From: Rhododendron vialii
Lineage: Eukaryota > Streptophyta > Magnoliopsida > Ericales > Ericaceae
Length of the DNA: 64,000 bases
Direction of reading: 5' to 3'
Assembly: GCF_030253575.1 (NCBI RefSeq)
Contig: NC_080557.1
Location: 39,477,001-39,541,000 of the forward strand
Shown here: positions 36,173 to 47,640 of the stretch, piece after piece
Layout of the letters: each line of letters begins with the position of its first letter
Position numbering within the stretch: position 1 is the stretch's first letter
Translations under genes and position numbers: made by a program
Notes under the pieces: generated by a model
Database searches by the model: none
The model's input: the letters and a program-made list of their open reading frames with translations, nothing else
What the model was told of the DNA's origin: nothing

Positions 36173-36684
36173 TACTAGCAATTTCTATGCGCATTGGTGC
36201 TCAAATTAAATTCTCTAAGACTCCTACACTAATTTAATTAACTAGCCAAAACACATTTGATACGTCGTGAAAGGATATGCATATATATATAAACACACTT
36301 CCAAAATTAGCCAATAAACATAATCGTTTCGGTAAACCAAATCTGATTCTCTAGTCAACAAGTAGTTTTTTAATTTTTCCCTGGGTTTTTCCTTGTCAGT
36401 GACTTGAGGTTGTATATAGCTGTCATTTAAAGGGCCCTCAATTAAATACTATAGTCTATAACACACCTTCCAAAGCAAACAACTTATTTTATAAGAAAAA
36501 AACACAACACAGCTCCACTTAAATTCGCCTTTCATTTTATCAACTCATCTAATATAAAAAGAATGCAAATGCTAATGGAACCCACACGTATGTATGTGTG
36601 AGGAGTGTGGTTAGGTGTCACAAATGATTTATCATTAGTTATTGAGACTCCATCATCACAAATTATGGTGAGGTCACCAAATAA

Positions 36685-36907
36685 GGTTCCGTTCTAGAAT
36701 ATCTTTTTAAAAAATAAGTACTTATTTTATATTTTTAAATTAAAAAATAGTATAAATAAAAAATATTTTTTTAATTTTTTTGCACCGTTGAGATCTTTCA
36801 AACAAAATTCATATTACACATTTTAAATTTCAATAACCTCATTATTTTTAAACTTGAAATTACATTTTTAAAAAATAAAAATTTATTTTACATTCCGGAA
36901 CAACGCC
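36685..36907. mobile_element. Tourist-type MITE with TAA target duplication
   Basis: A 223-bp element flanked by TAA (36682-36684 and 36908-36910). The ends are GGTTCCGTTCTAGAATA and, on the minus strand, GGCGTTGTTCCGGAATG. The interior shares AAAAAATAAGTACTTATTTT and TTTTTTTGCACCGTTGAGAT with the copy at 10496. It ends about 230 bp upstream of the dehydratase TATA box. Confidence 0.85.
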
Positions 36908-37119
36908 TAAGTGCGTGAACCCCACCAAATAAACGTGTGGGTGTCGGAATAACTCGGAGCTCCGCACCAACGACTGTGCATCGAAAGACTACGAAGAGAG
37001 AAAGCGAGAGAGGAGGGGGTAGGTAAGAGATTGACCGAACCACCATCGCACACATAGCAGCACCTCTCAAGTCTCCCCTACTTCTCTTTTCCTTTTCCTC
37101 TCTCTCTCTCATCATCACC

Positions 37120-37149
37120 ACCTAACTATCCCCAGTATAAATACCAACC
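37120..37149 (+). promoter_or_regulatory. TATA box and two AC elements of the arogenate dehydratase gene
   Basis: TATAAATA lies at 37136-37143, 166 bp before the ATG. ACCTAAC (AC-III type) lies at 37120-37126 and ACCAACC (AC-II type) at 37143-37149. AC elements are bound by R2R3-MYB regulators of phenylpropanoid and lignin genes. Their place at the core promoter of a phenylalanine-supply gene fits co-regulation, but binding is inferred. Confidence 0.65.
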
Positions 37150-37308
37150 TCCCACCTTTCTTTTCTCTCAGCTTGGCCGTTCCCTTCACAGAGAACAACA
37201 AGCTGAACAAAGACTCCAATTCAATTCCCCCTTCCATTTACGTAAATAGTCCGTAACTAAATTGGCTTAAAATTCCAGTTTAATTACCTTAAAAATCGAC
37301 AAATAAAA

Positions 37309-38589
37309 ATGCATTACCTCAGACCCTCTCCGAGCCTACAGTTCCCCGTCAGAGCGATGACTCCGATTCCCACCTACCGCGTCTCCCCGAGTCGACTAGT
37401 CATCCAATGCGCCTACCGCTTCGACTCGGCAAACGCGACCAACCCCGCCGCCCCCACCAGCGCCTGCTTCAACTTCTGCGGCGGCATCGGCTCCACCCGC
37501 GCCGATTGGCAGAGCACGTGCGCCATCCTCGCCAGCAAGGTCGTCTCCCAACAGCAAGACACCAAGAAAGACTCCGGCAACGTCGCCGCCGTGAACGGCC
37601 ACAAAACCCTGGATCTCGTCCCAGTCGACACCAACTGCAACCTCCCCAAGGCCCTGACCATCACCGACCTCTCCCCGGCCCCGATGCACGGCGCCAAGCT
37701 CCGCGTCGCCTACCAGGGCGTCCCCGGCGCATACAGCGAGGCCGCCGCCGGCAAGGCCTACCCGAGCTGCGAAGCCATCCCCTGCGACCAGTTCGAAGTT
37801 GCGTTCCAAGCCGTCGAGCTCTGGATAGCCGATCGAGCCGTTTTACCGGTGGAAAACTCACTTGGCGGAAGCATTCACCGTAACTACGACCTCCTCCTGC
37901 GCCACCGCCTCCACATCGTCGGCGAGGTCCAGCTCGCCGTCCACCACTGCCTCCTCGCCCTCCCCGGCGTCCGCAAGGAGTACCTCACTCGCGTCATCAG
38001 CCACCCCCAAGCCTTATCCCAGTGCGAACTCACTTTGACCAAATTAGGTCTCAACGTCGCTCGCGAGGCGGTCGACGATACCGCCGGCGCGGCGGAGTTC
38101 GTGGCGGCGAACAACCTCCGCGACACGGCAGCGATCGCATCCGCACGCGCCGCCGATTTGTACGGATTACAGATCCTGGCGGACGGGATCCAGGACGACT
38201 CGAGCAATGTCACGAGGTTCGTGATGCTGGCGCGTGAGCCGATCATACCGCGCACCGATCGGCCGTTCAAGACGAGCATTGTTTTCGCGCACGACAAGGG
38301 GACGTCGGTACTATTCAAGGTGCTGTCGGCGTTCGCGTTCCGGAACATCAGCTTGACGAAGATCGAGAGCCGGCCGCACCGGAACAGGCCAATCCGGCTC
38401 GTTGACGACGCGAACGTGGGGACGGCGAAGCACTTCGAGTACATGTTCTACGTGGACTTCGAGGCCTCGATGGCGGAGGCGCGTGCGCAGAACGCGCTGG
38501 CGGAGGTCCAGGAGTTCACGTCGTTCTTGAGGGTGTTGGGGAGTTATCCCATGGACATGACGCCTTGGTGCCCCTCCCAGGACGATTAG
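37309..38589 (+). CDS. ADT: Arogenate dehydratase/prephenate dehydratase, plastid, intronless
   Basis: The 426-residue protein has a Ser/Thr/Ala-rich N-terminus of about 125 residues that looks like a plastid transit region. The prephenate dehydratase-type catalytic domain spans about 130-310, from [20 protein letters not shown] through [18 protein letters not shown] (181-198) and [10 protein letters not shown] to the TRF motif (302-304) that carries the catalytic Thr. An ACT regulatory domain follows (about 321-412), with KIESRP at 351-356. The enzyme decarboxylates and dehydrates arogenate to phenylalanine, and phenylalanine feedback acts through the ACT domain. Absence of introns and the segment [20 protein letters not shown] after ESR resemble the Arabidopsis ADT3/4/5 subgroup (from memory). 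Coding DNA is strongly GC-rich compared with its surroundings. I use the first ATG; an in-frame ATG at codon 17 is an alternative. AATAAA at 38862 is a candidate poly(A) signal. Confidence 0.96.
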   Translation: MHYLRPSPSLQFPVRAMTPIPTYRVSPSRLVIQCAYRFDSANATNPAAPTSACFNFCGGIGSTRADWQSTCAILASKVVSQQQDTKKDSGNVAAVNGHKTLDLVPVDTNCNLPKALTITDLSPAPMHGAKLRVAYQGVPGAYSEAAAGKAYPSCEAIPCDQFEVAFQAVELWIADRAVLPVENSLGGSIHRNYDLLLRHRLHIVGEVQLAVHHCLLALPGVRKEYLTRVISHPQALSQCELTLTKLGLNVAREAVDDTAGAAEFVAANNLRDTAAIASARAADLYGLQILADGIQDDSSNVTRFVMLAREPIIPRTDRPFKTSIVFAHDKGTSVLFKVLSAFAFRNISLTKIESRPHRNRPIRLVDDANVGTAKHFEYMFYVDFEASMAEARAQNALAEVQEFTSFLRVLGSYPMDMTPWCPSQDD

Positions 38590-39119
38590 CAAAATCCCTT
38601 TTTTTATTTTATTTTTTATTTTAATGTTTTCTTTTCATTTTTTTTTTTGGATTTTTCGTTGTTGTATTTTTTATTCATCGACGAATCAGGAGACGAGGAA
38701 GAATTGGGGCAAAAAAACTATTTACGGGTTAGAGGGTAAATATGGAGTGGATGTCTATGGACTATGGCATTTTATGGTTAGGTGTAAGATTGTGAATAAT
38801 TTACCTCTCAAGTCTTTGTGATTCTTCATGTTTATTACAGACAATGAAGAAAGGAAGGAGAAATAAATTACTCCGCCTATTTTGATATTTGTACTTTTGC
38901 ATTGGTGCATCAGCGCCTTATAAGTTTTTTCTCCAATTGTTACTTTCGTTTCTTTATCTATATCTATTCATTCAGTGCTCTCTCATATCTCTATTTTCAA
39001 AAATTTTGCTTGATCTATCTTGTTTATCAACAACAGCCTTGTAGCTGACGAAAATAATTGTGTAATTGTCTCATCTTCTTTTTTTGTAATTCATCTGAAC
39101 GCTAGAGAAATTATTTTTA
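38590..39119. other. 3' flank of the dehydratase gene
   Basis: T-rich 3' UTR and downstream sequence; no further gene is seen. Confidence 0.5.
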
Positions 39120-39690
39120 ACTTTCCCTTTTTGTTTGGTGTTTTATTGTTCTCTTTTTTTTGGCCTGATTACAAAACATTTTTTTGTAGGGAGTTAATAA
39201 TGCCAAAATCAATTTTGTTCCTATTATAAAATTCTTTTTGTTTCTTCCAAAAATCATTCATTGCATGATTTAATTGCCCTTCATTATATCACTTATTTTA
39301 CGAAAATGTCCCTTCAAATCCAGAAGATTATTTTTGTTTATGTCTCTTTTCAAATTACCTCTTGTTTTGCTCGTGAATTGTATTTTTGCTTGATGTTTAA
39401 TTTTTATTTGCTTCTCTGTAAAATTAGCTCAGAATTTGCTCATGAATCCTTGCATTTTTGCTTGAAACATGGAACTGGAAAACGCATAGCACTTATGGGA
39501 TTTTAAAGGGTATTTTCGTAAAGTAAGTAATATAGTGGAGGGCAATTAAGTCATGCAATGAATGAGTTTTGGCAAAACAAAAAAGGTTTTAACAGAAACA
39601 AAAAGGGCTTTTATCAATTCTCTTTTTGTAAGCTATAAATGTTTTCCAAATCTGAAATTTATCTGGCTTTATGAATTGGTCATTTATGCC
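39120..39690. mobile_element. Inverted-repeat element with ~60-bp conserved arms
   Basis: ATTCATTGCATGATTTAATT and TGCCCTTCATTATATCACTT, followed by TTTTACGAAAATGTCCCTT (about 39255-39315), are repeated inverted at about 39500-39565. Weaker complementarity continues outward (TTTTTGTTTC and GAAACAAAAA). The spacer holds AAATTAGCTC/AAATTACCTC words. The class is unknown. Confidence 0.65.
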
Positions 39691-40573
39691 CTCGGAAATG
39701 GTGGCAAAGCAATCTTTTACGCACCTTTCTTCTTTTTTTCTTTCTTTTTGGAAGACGGGCTGAAAACCCTTCTCTATTTTTTAAGAGAGAAAAATAAATA
39801 AACACTGTAAATAAAAAAAGGAGCCAAAAATAAAGCCCCAACTCCCAAGGCCCCCCAGAATCTTTCTTGATTTCAGTTTTGTATTCCCTGCGGTGTGTTT
39901 ATCCAATGAGTTGTGCTACCTCCACACCTAAGTGCACTTGAATGTGGTCCTAGAATTTTCGTTATCCAATGGGGAGCCGTTCTCTTCTGTCATTGGATAG
40001 GTTGCCTAGTAGCCTCCATGCGGATAATGAGGAGGAGATTATTCACTGCTCCACCAACAATATTACCACTTCACGCAAACACTTACACGAGTACTCGCAA
40101 TAGACTCGCCACAAATGCGAGTAAGTACGTGTAAATTTTGTTGAGCAGCAAACACTTATAGGTGTTGTGGGAAAGAAAGTCAACAAAATCCAATTCCTCT
40201 TATAAGGTATTTTAGTTTAATTACAAAAGAAATATTGACTTTCGCCAAGCAAAAAAATGTATCGTGCTATTTGAAGTATCACGTCGCAATACTCTAAAAG
40301 CTGTTAATTTTTCAGCATTTGACTGAATTACTATTGTACGTATTAATTTTTGCACTCTCCATTTTGTTATTCGTGCTTTTTTTTTTCTTACCTACGCCTA
40401 CATTATCCTTTGATATCGAAAATTTTAACCGCTAAAATTTTAATTTTATAAATTCACATTAATAAAAACAAAAAGAATGTGCAAAATTAGTGTAAAAATC
40501 ACTACCGTTACATAGATAATTTATTACCCTAAGCACGGTTTCTAATCGCTACCAACTTATTACCCTAAAAATC
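39691..40573. other. Intergenic, nothing recognised
   Basis: Two imprecise copies of TATCCAATGRG-type sequence near 39900 and 39962 are visible. There is no gene or bounded element. Confidence 0.4.
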
Positions 40574-40813
40574 GAGAAATTTTTGGGTGCCGATAGGGTA
40601 CCACACATGCGGTGCCCTGTCGGCAATCCAAACCATCTAAACGTGTTTTGGACGGTCCCAATTTTAGAAAGAAAAAAAGAGACGAGAGAGAGAGAGTGGT
40701 GGAGTGAGGGAAGAGAAAGGGAATAAATTTGGGCCGTTGGATTACTGCTTGGACGGTCCAGATTACCAACGGATACTGTCACATGCTACCCACTCAGCAC
40801 CCTAAAACTTCTC
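40574..40813. mobile_element. MULE-like MITE with 9-bp target duplication
   Basis: A 240-bp element whose ends are GAGAAATTTTTGGGTGCCGA and, on the minus strand, GAGAAGTTTTAGGGTGCTGA. It is flanked by CTAAAAATC (40565-40573) and CTAAAAACC (40814-40822), a 9-bp duplication with one mismatch, the MULE hallmark. The interior has a (GA)n run and ACGGTCC words. Relatives lie at 29113-29248 and 41311-41515. Confidence 0.8.
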
Positions 40814-41310
40814 CTAAAAACCTCATTCAAAACCTTTACCAAACGACCCTTGTGTGTTTCACCGCTTGGTGTAGACCACGCTATCGTGGAAGGGTTGAGC
40901 AATATAGAATAATCTCGTGTGACAGCTGAAAACGAAATTAATTAATGAAGGAAGATTACATCAGAAAAAGTAAGAGATACTACTAATACTAAAAGGGGTT
41001 AATTTAAAACGATGTAAGTACACATAAGATAATTTAAGGGGTTAAAAACAGTACTAAAAAAGTGTAGCAAATTAATAAAATGCATTAACACGATTTAGGA
41101 GATCTTGTTAATAGAATTGAAAACGATTTAATTAGGAGTGATGATGTGATTCAATAGATTAAGGGAACAAGTGGGGGGTTTGGTGAGCAAGGGCATGATC
41201 CAATGGCAACAACTTACCTTCTTTTTTCTTTTTTCTTCTTGTTGTTGTTGTGGTAGGTGGGGATGTGCTTTGTTTGTGCTTTGAAAGCTACTCCTCTCTC
41301 TCTCTCCCTC

Positions 41311-41515
41311 GAAGAATTTCCCAAGTGTCGGGTGACTATCACGTGCTGTCTGCTCGGCACATTCGGACTGTCCATTGCGGTTTTGGATGGATCAAATTTA
41401 GAGAGAGAGAGAGAGAGAGTGGTGGGGTGAGGAGAGAGAGAGTTTCGATTTGGGCCGTACAAATATGCCGTACGGACATCACGTGGGATATACCCTCCCC
41501 CACTGGCCCTCTCTC
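41311..41515. mobile_element. MULE-like MITE, third copy of the GAGAA family
   Basis: GAAGAATTTCCCAAGTGTCG at the left, then GCTCGGCAC, TTTTGGATGG, a (GA)n run, GAGTGGTGGGGTGAGG and TTTGGGCCGT follow the order of the element at 40574-40813. The right end merges into a CT-rich run, so the boundary is approximate. Confidence 0.6.
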
Positions 41516-41624
41516 TCTAGATGCGCACAAATGTATGAAGAAGACATATTTGTCCTAATAATGACGTACTAATCACCTTATGTTGAGGCACGCAGATTCT
41601 CCAGTAAGTCTACACACTGATTTT

Positions 41625-41975
41625 TTGCGCATAAATTGAACACAGATCATGGTGTGGGGCCTGCAAAGACGATGCGAGTCGTTCATTAATTGCAAAACAA
41701 TTTTTCAAAAGCCCCCGAGAAAAATCAGCTTAATCTAATACCTATAAGTGTTTGATCCAGTTATCTAACTTTTCATTATTTGGAAATCTTAACGAAAAGT
41801 TAAATGATTGGATCAAGCATCTATAGGTATCGAATTGATTTGACTTTTTTTGCGAGGACCCTTGAAAAAAAGTTTTACATTTAATGAATGGCTCAGATTA
41901 TTTGTGTGGGACCCCTATTGGGCCCCACACCATTATCTGTGCATGATTTGTGTGCGAAAATCTGTCTGTGGGAGC
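41625..41975. mobile_element. Fold-back element, ~350 bp, arms of ~150 bp
   Basis: The arms are complementary about a centre near 41792: AATGATTGGATCAAGCATCT on the right against the complement of GTGTTTGATCCAGTTATCTA on the left, then ATACCTATA. Near the ends are GGTGTGGGGCC against GGGCCCCACACC and ACAGAT words. Confidence 0.75.
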
Positions 41976-43379
41976 ATTGCATATTCTCGACCAAACATTC
42001 ATAAGATAATTAAAATATGCTCCAAATGTGTATCTATTTACAGCACCTATCCTCCATTGCGAAAAGGTAACTACGTCATTAGAATTAAAAACTATAACCC
42101 TTTCGTATATGATTTTTACACTTATTTATAAAACTATAGTAATAATTAGTATCTTTAAATTACTGCCGAGATTTTTAAAAAAAATGTAAGAAAATATTTT
42201 ATTGTTTAATCTTCAAAATTACACAACTTTTCATGATTACTGATTTCCTGAGCGGAGCAGGACGACGAACGAAATAATTTACCAATATATAAGAAGAAGG
42301 TGTGCAAAGAACAATCCAAATTCCGGGGAGAGAAGCCTCTAGTCTTTAAAAGAGTCTCTCTTTGTTTTTTTGGGTGCCATTGGTAGTAGGTCTCTCTCAC
42401 CAACTTTTGAGCTGTTTCTAATTTCTTTTTAATTAGCCTTGGGGCGTTGAGAAATACAGTAGCAGAGACCCTTTTCCTTTAATTCCAGAACCTTGTTTAT
42501 GTTATCAAGAGTATTGATCCCCAGTCCATAATTAGATTAATTAAGGCCTAAAAAGTGGTTACACCTTACTCATTTAATGTACGAATATTACATCATTCAT
42601 GTCATTCATTTTGGTCATCTCTTGGACCAATTTCGATGAAAACTTAAATATAGATTATTAATGTTATGATATTATTTGTCAAAAAATTAAAATTAAAATT
42701 TTATGAGTGTTAGAAAATGGGTCTCTTGTTTTTTTGATGGATTATTATTATTTTTGTCCGCTCTAATTGGGTCCGAGAAAGAATAATTTGGACGATCATA
42801 ACGTTATTGACCAAGCAACTTTTTAGTGGCCTTTGAAGGGGCCGGAATTGGCAATCGACCCCTTGAACACAAAGCCAAAACCACCTCCTCTAATTTTTTA
42901 GAAAAATGGATCTCAGAACATTTAATTTGCCTTTATTATGCATTTTTGGAAATCAGACAACTTAATTAAGGATTTATTTCTTGTCTGAAAGCCAAATTAC
43001 AAATTTTCTCAATCAGACGAATTAAACTTTCAAGAAAATCTTACTTTCTATTACGAAAATATTCTGGCTAGCTGTCGGAAAAAAATTCCTTGTTATTTAA
43101 ACCAAACATTATTTTGGAGTAAAACAACAATCGATCAATGTCCGGCATTACTTTCATGCACCCTCAAGGCTCACGTCAAAAGAATACGTACACTCATAGG
43201 AAATATTGTCAAGCGTTAATTGGAAAAGAATTAAGCAAAAAGCATTCACCTTATGGAAGGGTTTCACTTCGACAAAATGGTGTCGTCAAGTACAGGAAAC
43301 ATTTCATGATCAAACAAAGGGAGAAAGGAAAAGAAATAGTAAGTATCTCTTATCTTATCTAATAAGTTTCTTTCTCAAG
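41976..43379. other. Intergenic, no supported gene
   Basis: A 74-codon open frame at 43138-43362 has no recognised family. The rest is AT-rich with no clear element. Confidence 0.4.
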
Positions 43380-43870
43380 AATTAATGGGAAAATGGGTAG
43401 TAATGACTGTCAAGTCTTGGAATCAAAGGGTCTTCTTCCGGGTACAAAAAAAAGACTTGGAAACAAAGGGGAAAAAAGGAAATCCCAAGGGTTGGCCTAA
43501 TGATTAGGGATTTGCTCTCTTATATGGTCTTAGATTCGAAACCTGCTATCAACGCCTTTGGGGCCGGTCCATACAGGGCGCTTGCTCTAGCTGCTTCAAG
43601 AGGACCCCGTTAATGAATGGTGGGTTTATGCATAGTCCCTTAAGATTAGTCAAGGTGTGCTTCAGCTGGTCCGGACACCTAGTTATATATGACATAATTT
43701 TTTTAAAGAAAAGGAGAATGGAAAGGAAATATCTCGCGAAGTTTCTTTTTCGACCTCAAGAGTCAAGAATGAATGAGAAAATGGGGTAGCCAAGTCTTGG
43801 AAACAAAGGGAGAAAGCAAAGGAAGTATGCCATCAAGTTTCATTCTCAAGAGTTTAATTAATGAAGTTTC
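43380..43870. repeat. Local direct repeats flanking a SINE
   Basis: Words such as CAAGTCTTGGAAACAAAGGG, AATGAGAAAATGGG and GTTTCTTTCTCAAGA recur on both sides of the SINE at 43489-43704. The target was therefore already an imperfect tandem repeat of about 100-bp units. Confidence 0.6.
43489..43704 (+). mobile_element. Complete tRNA-derived SINE
   Basis: It starts GGGTTGGCCTAATGATTAGG (A box), has TTAGATTCGAAACCTGC (B box) at about 43531, and runs through CTTCAAGAGGACCCCG to GATTAGTCAAGGTGTGC, CTGGTCCGGACACC and a T-rich tail. It is 216 bp. Flanking AAAAAGGAAAT and AAAAGGAGAAT may be a degraded target duplication. Confidence 0.75.
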
Positions 43871-44915
43871 AACATGTTTTCCTTGGTTGCATGTGATCTT
43901 GGAAACCTGTTACTTCTATTCCGCTATCTTGTTTATTTATTGAATCATTGATCGAAACCTTGAAGGATATACTTCCACCGTATTACTCCAGTGTCTATCA
44001 AGGGTCATAAGTTTGCCTTAGGGCAATTTTTTTTTTCTTTTTTAAAGTTCGTAGATTCGCATCAAATTTTTTAAATTAGTCATTCATGTGGACCAAAATA
44101 AGTTAAAAGGTAAAAATTCATGAGTAAAGTACTTTTCCACGCGTGAAGGACGAACTTGTAATTTACCTGCATGAATAAGACAAAATGCAAGTGGATAAAA
44201 GGAGAATGTAAAAATCATTACCTGTTCTGTATATGTATTTACTTGTAATTGTCCGTGCTTAAAGGCACGACTACTCAATAGTTTCTAAATACACAGTCTA
44301 AATGAAATATCAAACCACACTTTTTCAAAAGTTTTTTTGTGAATACAACGGTTCTTTTTAATGCCATTTCGCATGAGATGAGTCCCAGATATGCAGCAAG
44401 AGGAGCAGTACAAATAACCGTGAATTAAAAAAATTTTATTCTCCCAACAAAATCTATTTCTCAGAAATTTTCATTTTAAGAATAAGCTTCAAACATGATT
44501 CATATAACCAAGTTCATAAAATAGTCTAACACAACAAATGTTACCAAATCTATTTAATTCCGTTAGTTACATTCAGATATAACATTAGAGATATTAAGAA
44601 TGTATAATCATACTGGATTCCAATTCGAATTCAATTTTTTGAACGTCCACTCACTCAAAAGTGACACCCCTATCGCATTTGTTTCCTTAACTGACCTAGA
44701 AAAATAAAAAAGCAAAATAGTTCTAACATTACATATAACCAAGTAAGAAGTAGAGTTTGAAACTTTGTCTACCCAAAAGGCTCTAACAAAAAAACCTACA
44801 ATCTTCAATCTCAGACAGATCATGAAATTTCAAATCATCTAAACCAACAACTCAAGTTATATTGAACAACAACTTTGTTCTATTACCTATTAATTAAAAA
44901 GAAAAAGAATCTAAT
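43871..44915. other. Intergenic, nothing recognised
   Basis: AT-rich; no gene or bounded element could be supported. Confidence 0.4.
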
Positions 44916-45425
44916 GCGAAGAATTACTATTGGCCGTAAAATATTACTTCTGGCCGCGAAGAATTACTCTTGGCCGCATCGAATTACTTTTGGCCGCTAC
45001 GAATTACTTTTGGCCGCAAATAATTGCTCTTGGCCGCACATAATTGCACTTGGTCGCAAAGAATTGCGAGACCATAAAGTAATTCAATGCGGCTAAGTGC
45101 AATTCGATGCGGCCAAGTGCAATTCAAAGCGGCCAAGAGAAATTTTGTGTGGCCAGGAGTATTTCTTCGCAGCCAAATGCAATTTGATGCAGCCAAGTAC
45201 AATTCGTAGCGTCCAAGAGTAATTCGATGCGGCTAAGTGTAATTCGATGCAGCCAAAAGTAATTCAATGCGGCCAATAGTAATTCGATGCGGCCAAGTGC
45301 AATTCGATGCGGCTAACAGTAATTCTTGGTCACGAATAATTCATTGTGGCCACGAGTAGTTTTTTGCGGCCAAGAGTAATTTTTTGCGGCTAGGAGTAAT
45401 TCTTTACGGCCAATAGTAATTCTTT
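44916..45425. repeat. 21-bp minisatellite that inverts midway
   Basis: About eight units of the form GAATTACTCTTGGCCGCATC run left to right from 44916. From about 45075 the array continues for about sixteen units in the opposite orientation (GCGGCCAAGAGTAATTCGAT). The unit is about 21 bp with scattered substitutions. The junction lies near GAATTGCGAGACCATAAAG. It has no coding sense. Confidence 0.9.
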
Positions 45426-45497
45426 GTGAACTTCTAATCTTAACCATTAGCTTTAATGATTGAAATGGAGTGTCTTTTTTGTGTCCCTAGAATGCTC

Positions 45498-45500
<3 letters not shown>

Positions 45501-45576
<76 letters not shown>

Positions 45577-45585
45577 CGCGCGCGC
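45501..45585. repeat. Compound (TA)n(TG)n(CG)n microsatellite
   Basis: About 37 bp of TA, 31 bp of TG and 17 bp of CG follow without interruption, giving 85 bp of strict pyrimidine-purine alternation. Confidence 0.95.
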
Positions 45586-46108
45586 TTCAAATTAGCACAG
45601 AATTTGTAAAATTTTGGTATTCTTCTCTCTCTCTTTTTTTAAAATCACAAAGAGATTAATGTACAGGTGTTAAGAGTAAATAAACCCACACAATAATTGT
45701 GTAATATGTGTAAAATGTATGAGCATTTTACTGAAAAGAGGAGAATGAGCTTAAACCATTAGATCAAAGTAATCATTCATTGCAACAACTTATCTTTTGT
45801 TAAGTATGGATAGATCTTACACCCTTGCGTTATGTACTATAGAAAATTAAGTTAAATAAGAAAATTAATTCCAATGCGGAAACATAGGCACATGTATATT
45901 TTCGTTGGCTTTCAACTTTCAACCCAATGAAGGCGAAGATGAAACCATGACGTAGTATCAAGATGCAACAAAATCAATACATTTGTTGCCCCCAACATAT
46001 TGCAATGAATTAAATAACCAAATATATAATTAATCAGTTTTTTCCCCTCAATCACTCAACTAACTAAACATTTAGCAATCTGAATACATTTAAAAAAATA
46101 ACAGGACC

Positions 46109-46139
<31 letters not shown>

Positions 46140-47640
46140 GGGGGGGATCTAAACGTATGTGAGAGAGAAAATAGTTTTGGATTGAAAATTGGAATCCGTT
46201 TTGGAATTAACATGTGAGGGAGAGAGAGAGACAGTCCTAGATCACAGTAATCATTTTTTACTGATAACTATTAGGAAAGTAAGAAAAATTCGAAAATAGG
46301 GAATCAGAATAAGATTAAAAAACATTAATTTTAGTTTTTCTTTCATCCTTCTTTCAAATATTCATTCTTTCCACGTATATTTCTAGTCTTACTACCCATA
46401 AATTTCAGCTATAGAAAAAATATGTACAAATCTGATGATCCAAAATATAGAAAATTTAAAAACCACTGCTCCCTATTATATAGATATAGCTTGTAAATGC
46501 CATATTTGCAGTTGACACCGGCAAATAGGGGAGGGGCGGGAACCGCGGCCCCCGAATTTGAAAAAAAATAGTAATGTGAAGTGCTCTACATAATATTTTG
46601 GTATGGTTAGAAAAGTAGCAGCTAAGCTTTTACAAAATTACTACAAATGCTATCATTAGTTCTCTAATAAACAACGAATTATCTTATCTTAATTATCTAA
46701 ACTCTTAATAAAATTTCTCCAAGTTATCACAAGTATTACCATTATTTCTCTAAACAACGAATAATCTTATCTTGACTGTCCAAACTCTTGCTAATAAAAT
46801 TTGTTCAACTTTGGTCTAGATTTAAATCTTGTGTAAATCTTGTGTCAGCCACTTATATATAGTTGGTATAATATTCTATACTTTCTTCAACTTCGGTCTA
46901 CATTTTCGTACTTTTTTTTATTCACCTCGTAGAGACGAATAATTAATTTTAAAAATTATGAAAAAAAGATAAACAAGTAATTACAAAAAATTCAAAATAC
47001 CAGAAAAAATACTCGGAAAAAAATTAGGAAGAATGGGGCCTATATTTTTTTTACTAAATTGTGAAAAAAAACAATTTCTTTCTATTTTTCCCTTTGTTTA
47101 GGATAGTTTCCAACTTTTATCTCTCTTTTGCAAAATCAAAAGAAAGGAAAGGATATGCTTTTGGATAATTTCCTCTCCCCTATTTCCTCTTTCATTTTTT
47201 TGGTTTTCCCTTTTCCAACTCGAATGAAAAGTGAAAAAGTAATTTTAACTTGGTTTTTCGTAATTTCAACATGGTGTCTATAATTTTCACTGGAAGAGTA
47301 TTCATTTTGAAGACTGGGCAGCGGACAACCCTTTGCGCGACAAACTTCTAGAGACAAAAGAGTCCTAACAACAACTGCCCAAGAAGTAAGAATTGCCATA
47401 GTTGAGCTTCTACACCTGTAGCAGCTGCATAAGCACCAGTTTCTTTCTGGAGAAGAAAAGCATTCATCATGTCCTCCTCAAAAGAAAAAGCAAATCCAAC
47501 AAAACAACCAAATCCAGATGGATTTCTTTACAACCTAAGCAGTTCCAACATTTTGAGTATTCATGCTACTTTAACAATAGCACTTCCCTGCACTGCATGC
47601 TCAACTCCAGCAGCCGCAGCTTCCATACGCAATGACCGCC
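45586..47640. other. Intergenic, with SSRs
   Basis: Contains (CA)n(TA)n at about 46107-46138. No gene could be supported; the minus-strand frame at 47136-47399 may lie at the end of the unrecognised locus that follows. Confidence 0.35.

Noticed and set aside
37396-38592. Long open frames on both strands overlapping the dehydratase gene (up to 186 residues)
   Set aside because: They are shadows of a GC-rich gene in other frames, with Arg/Gly/Ala-biased composition and no domain.
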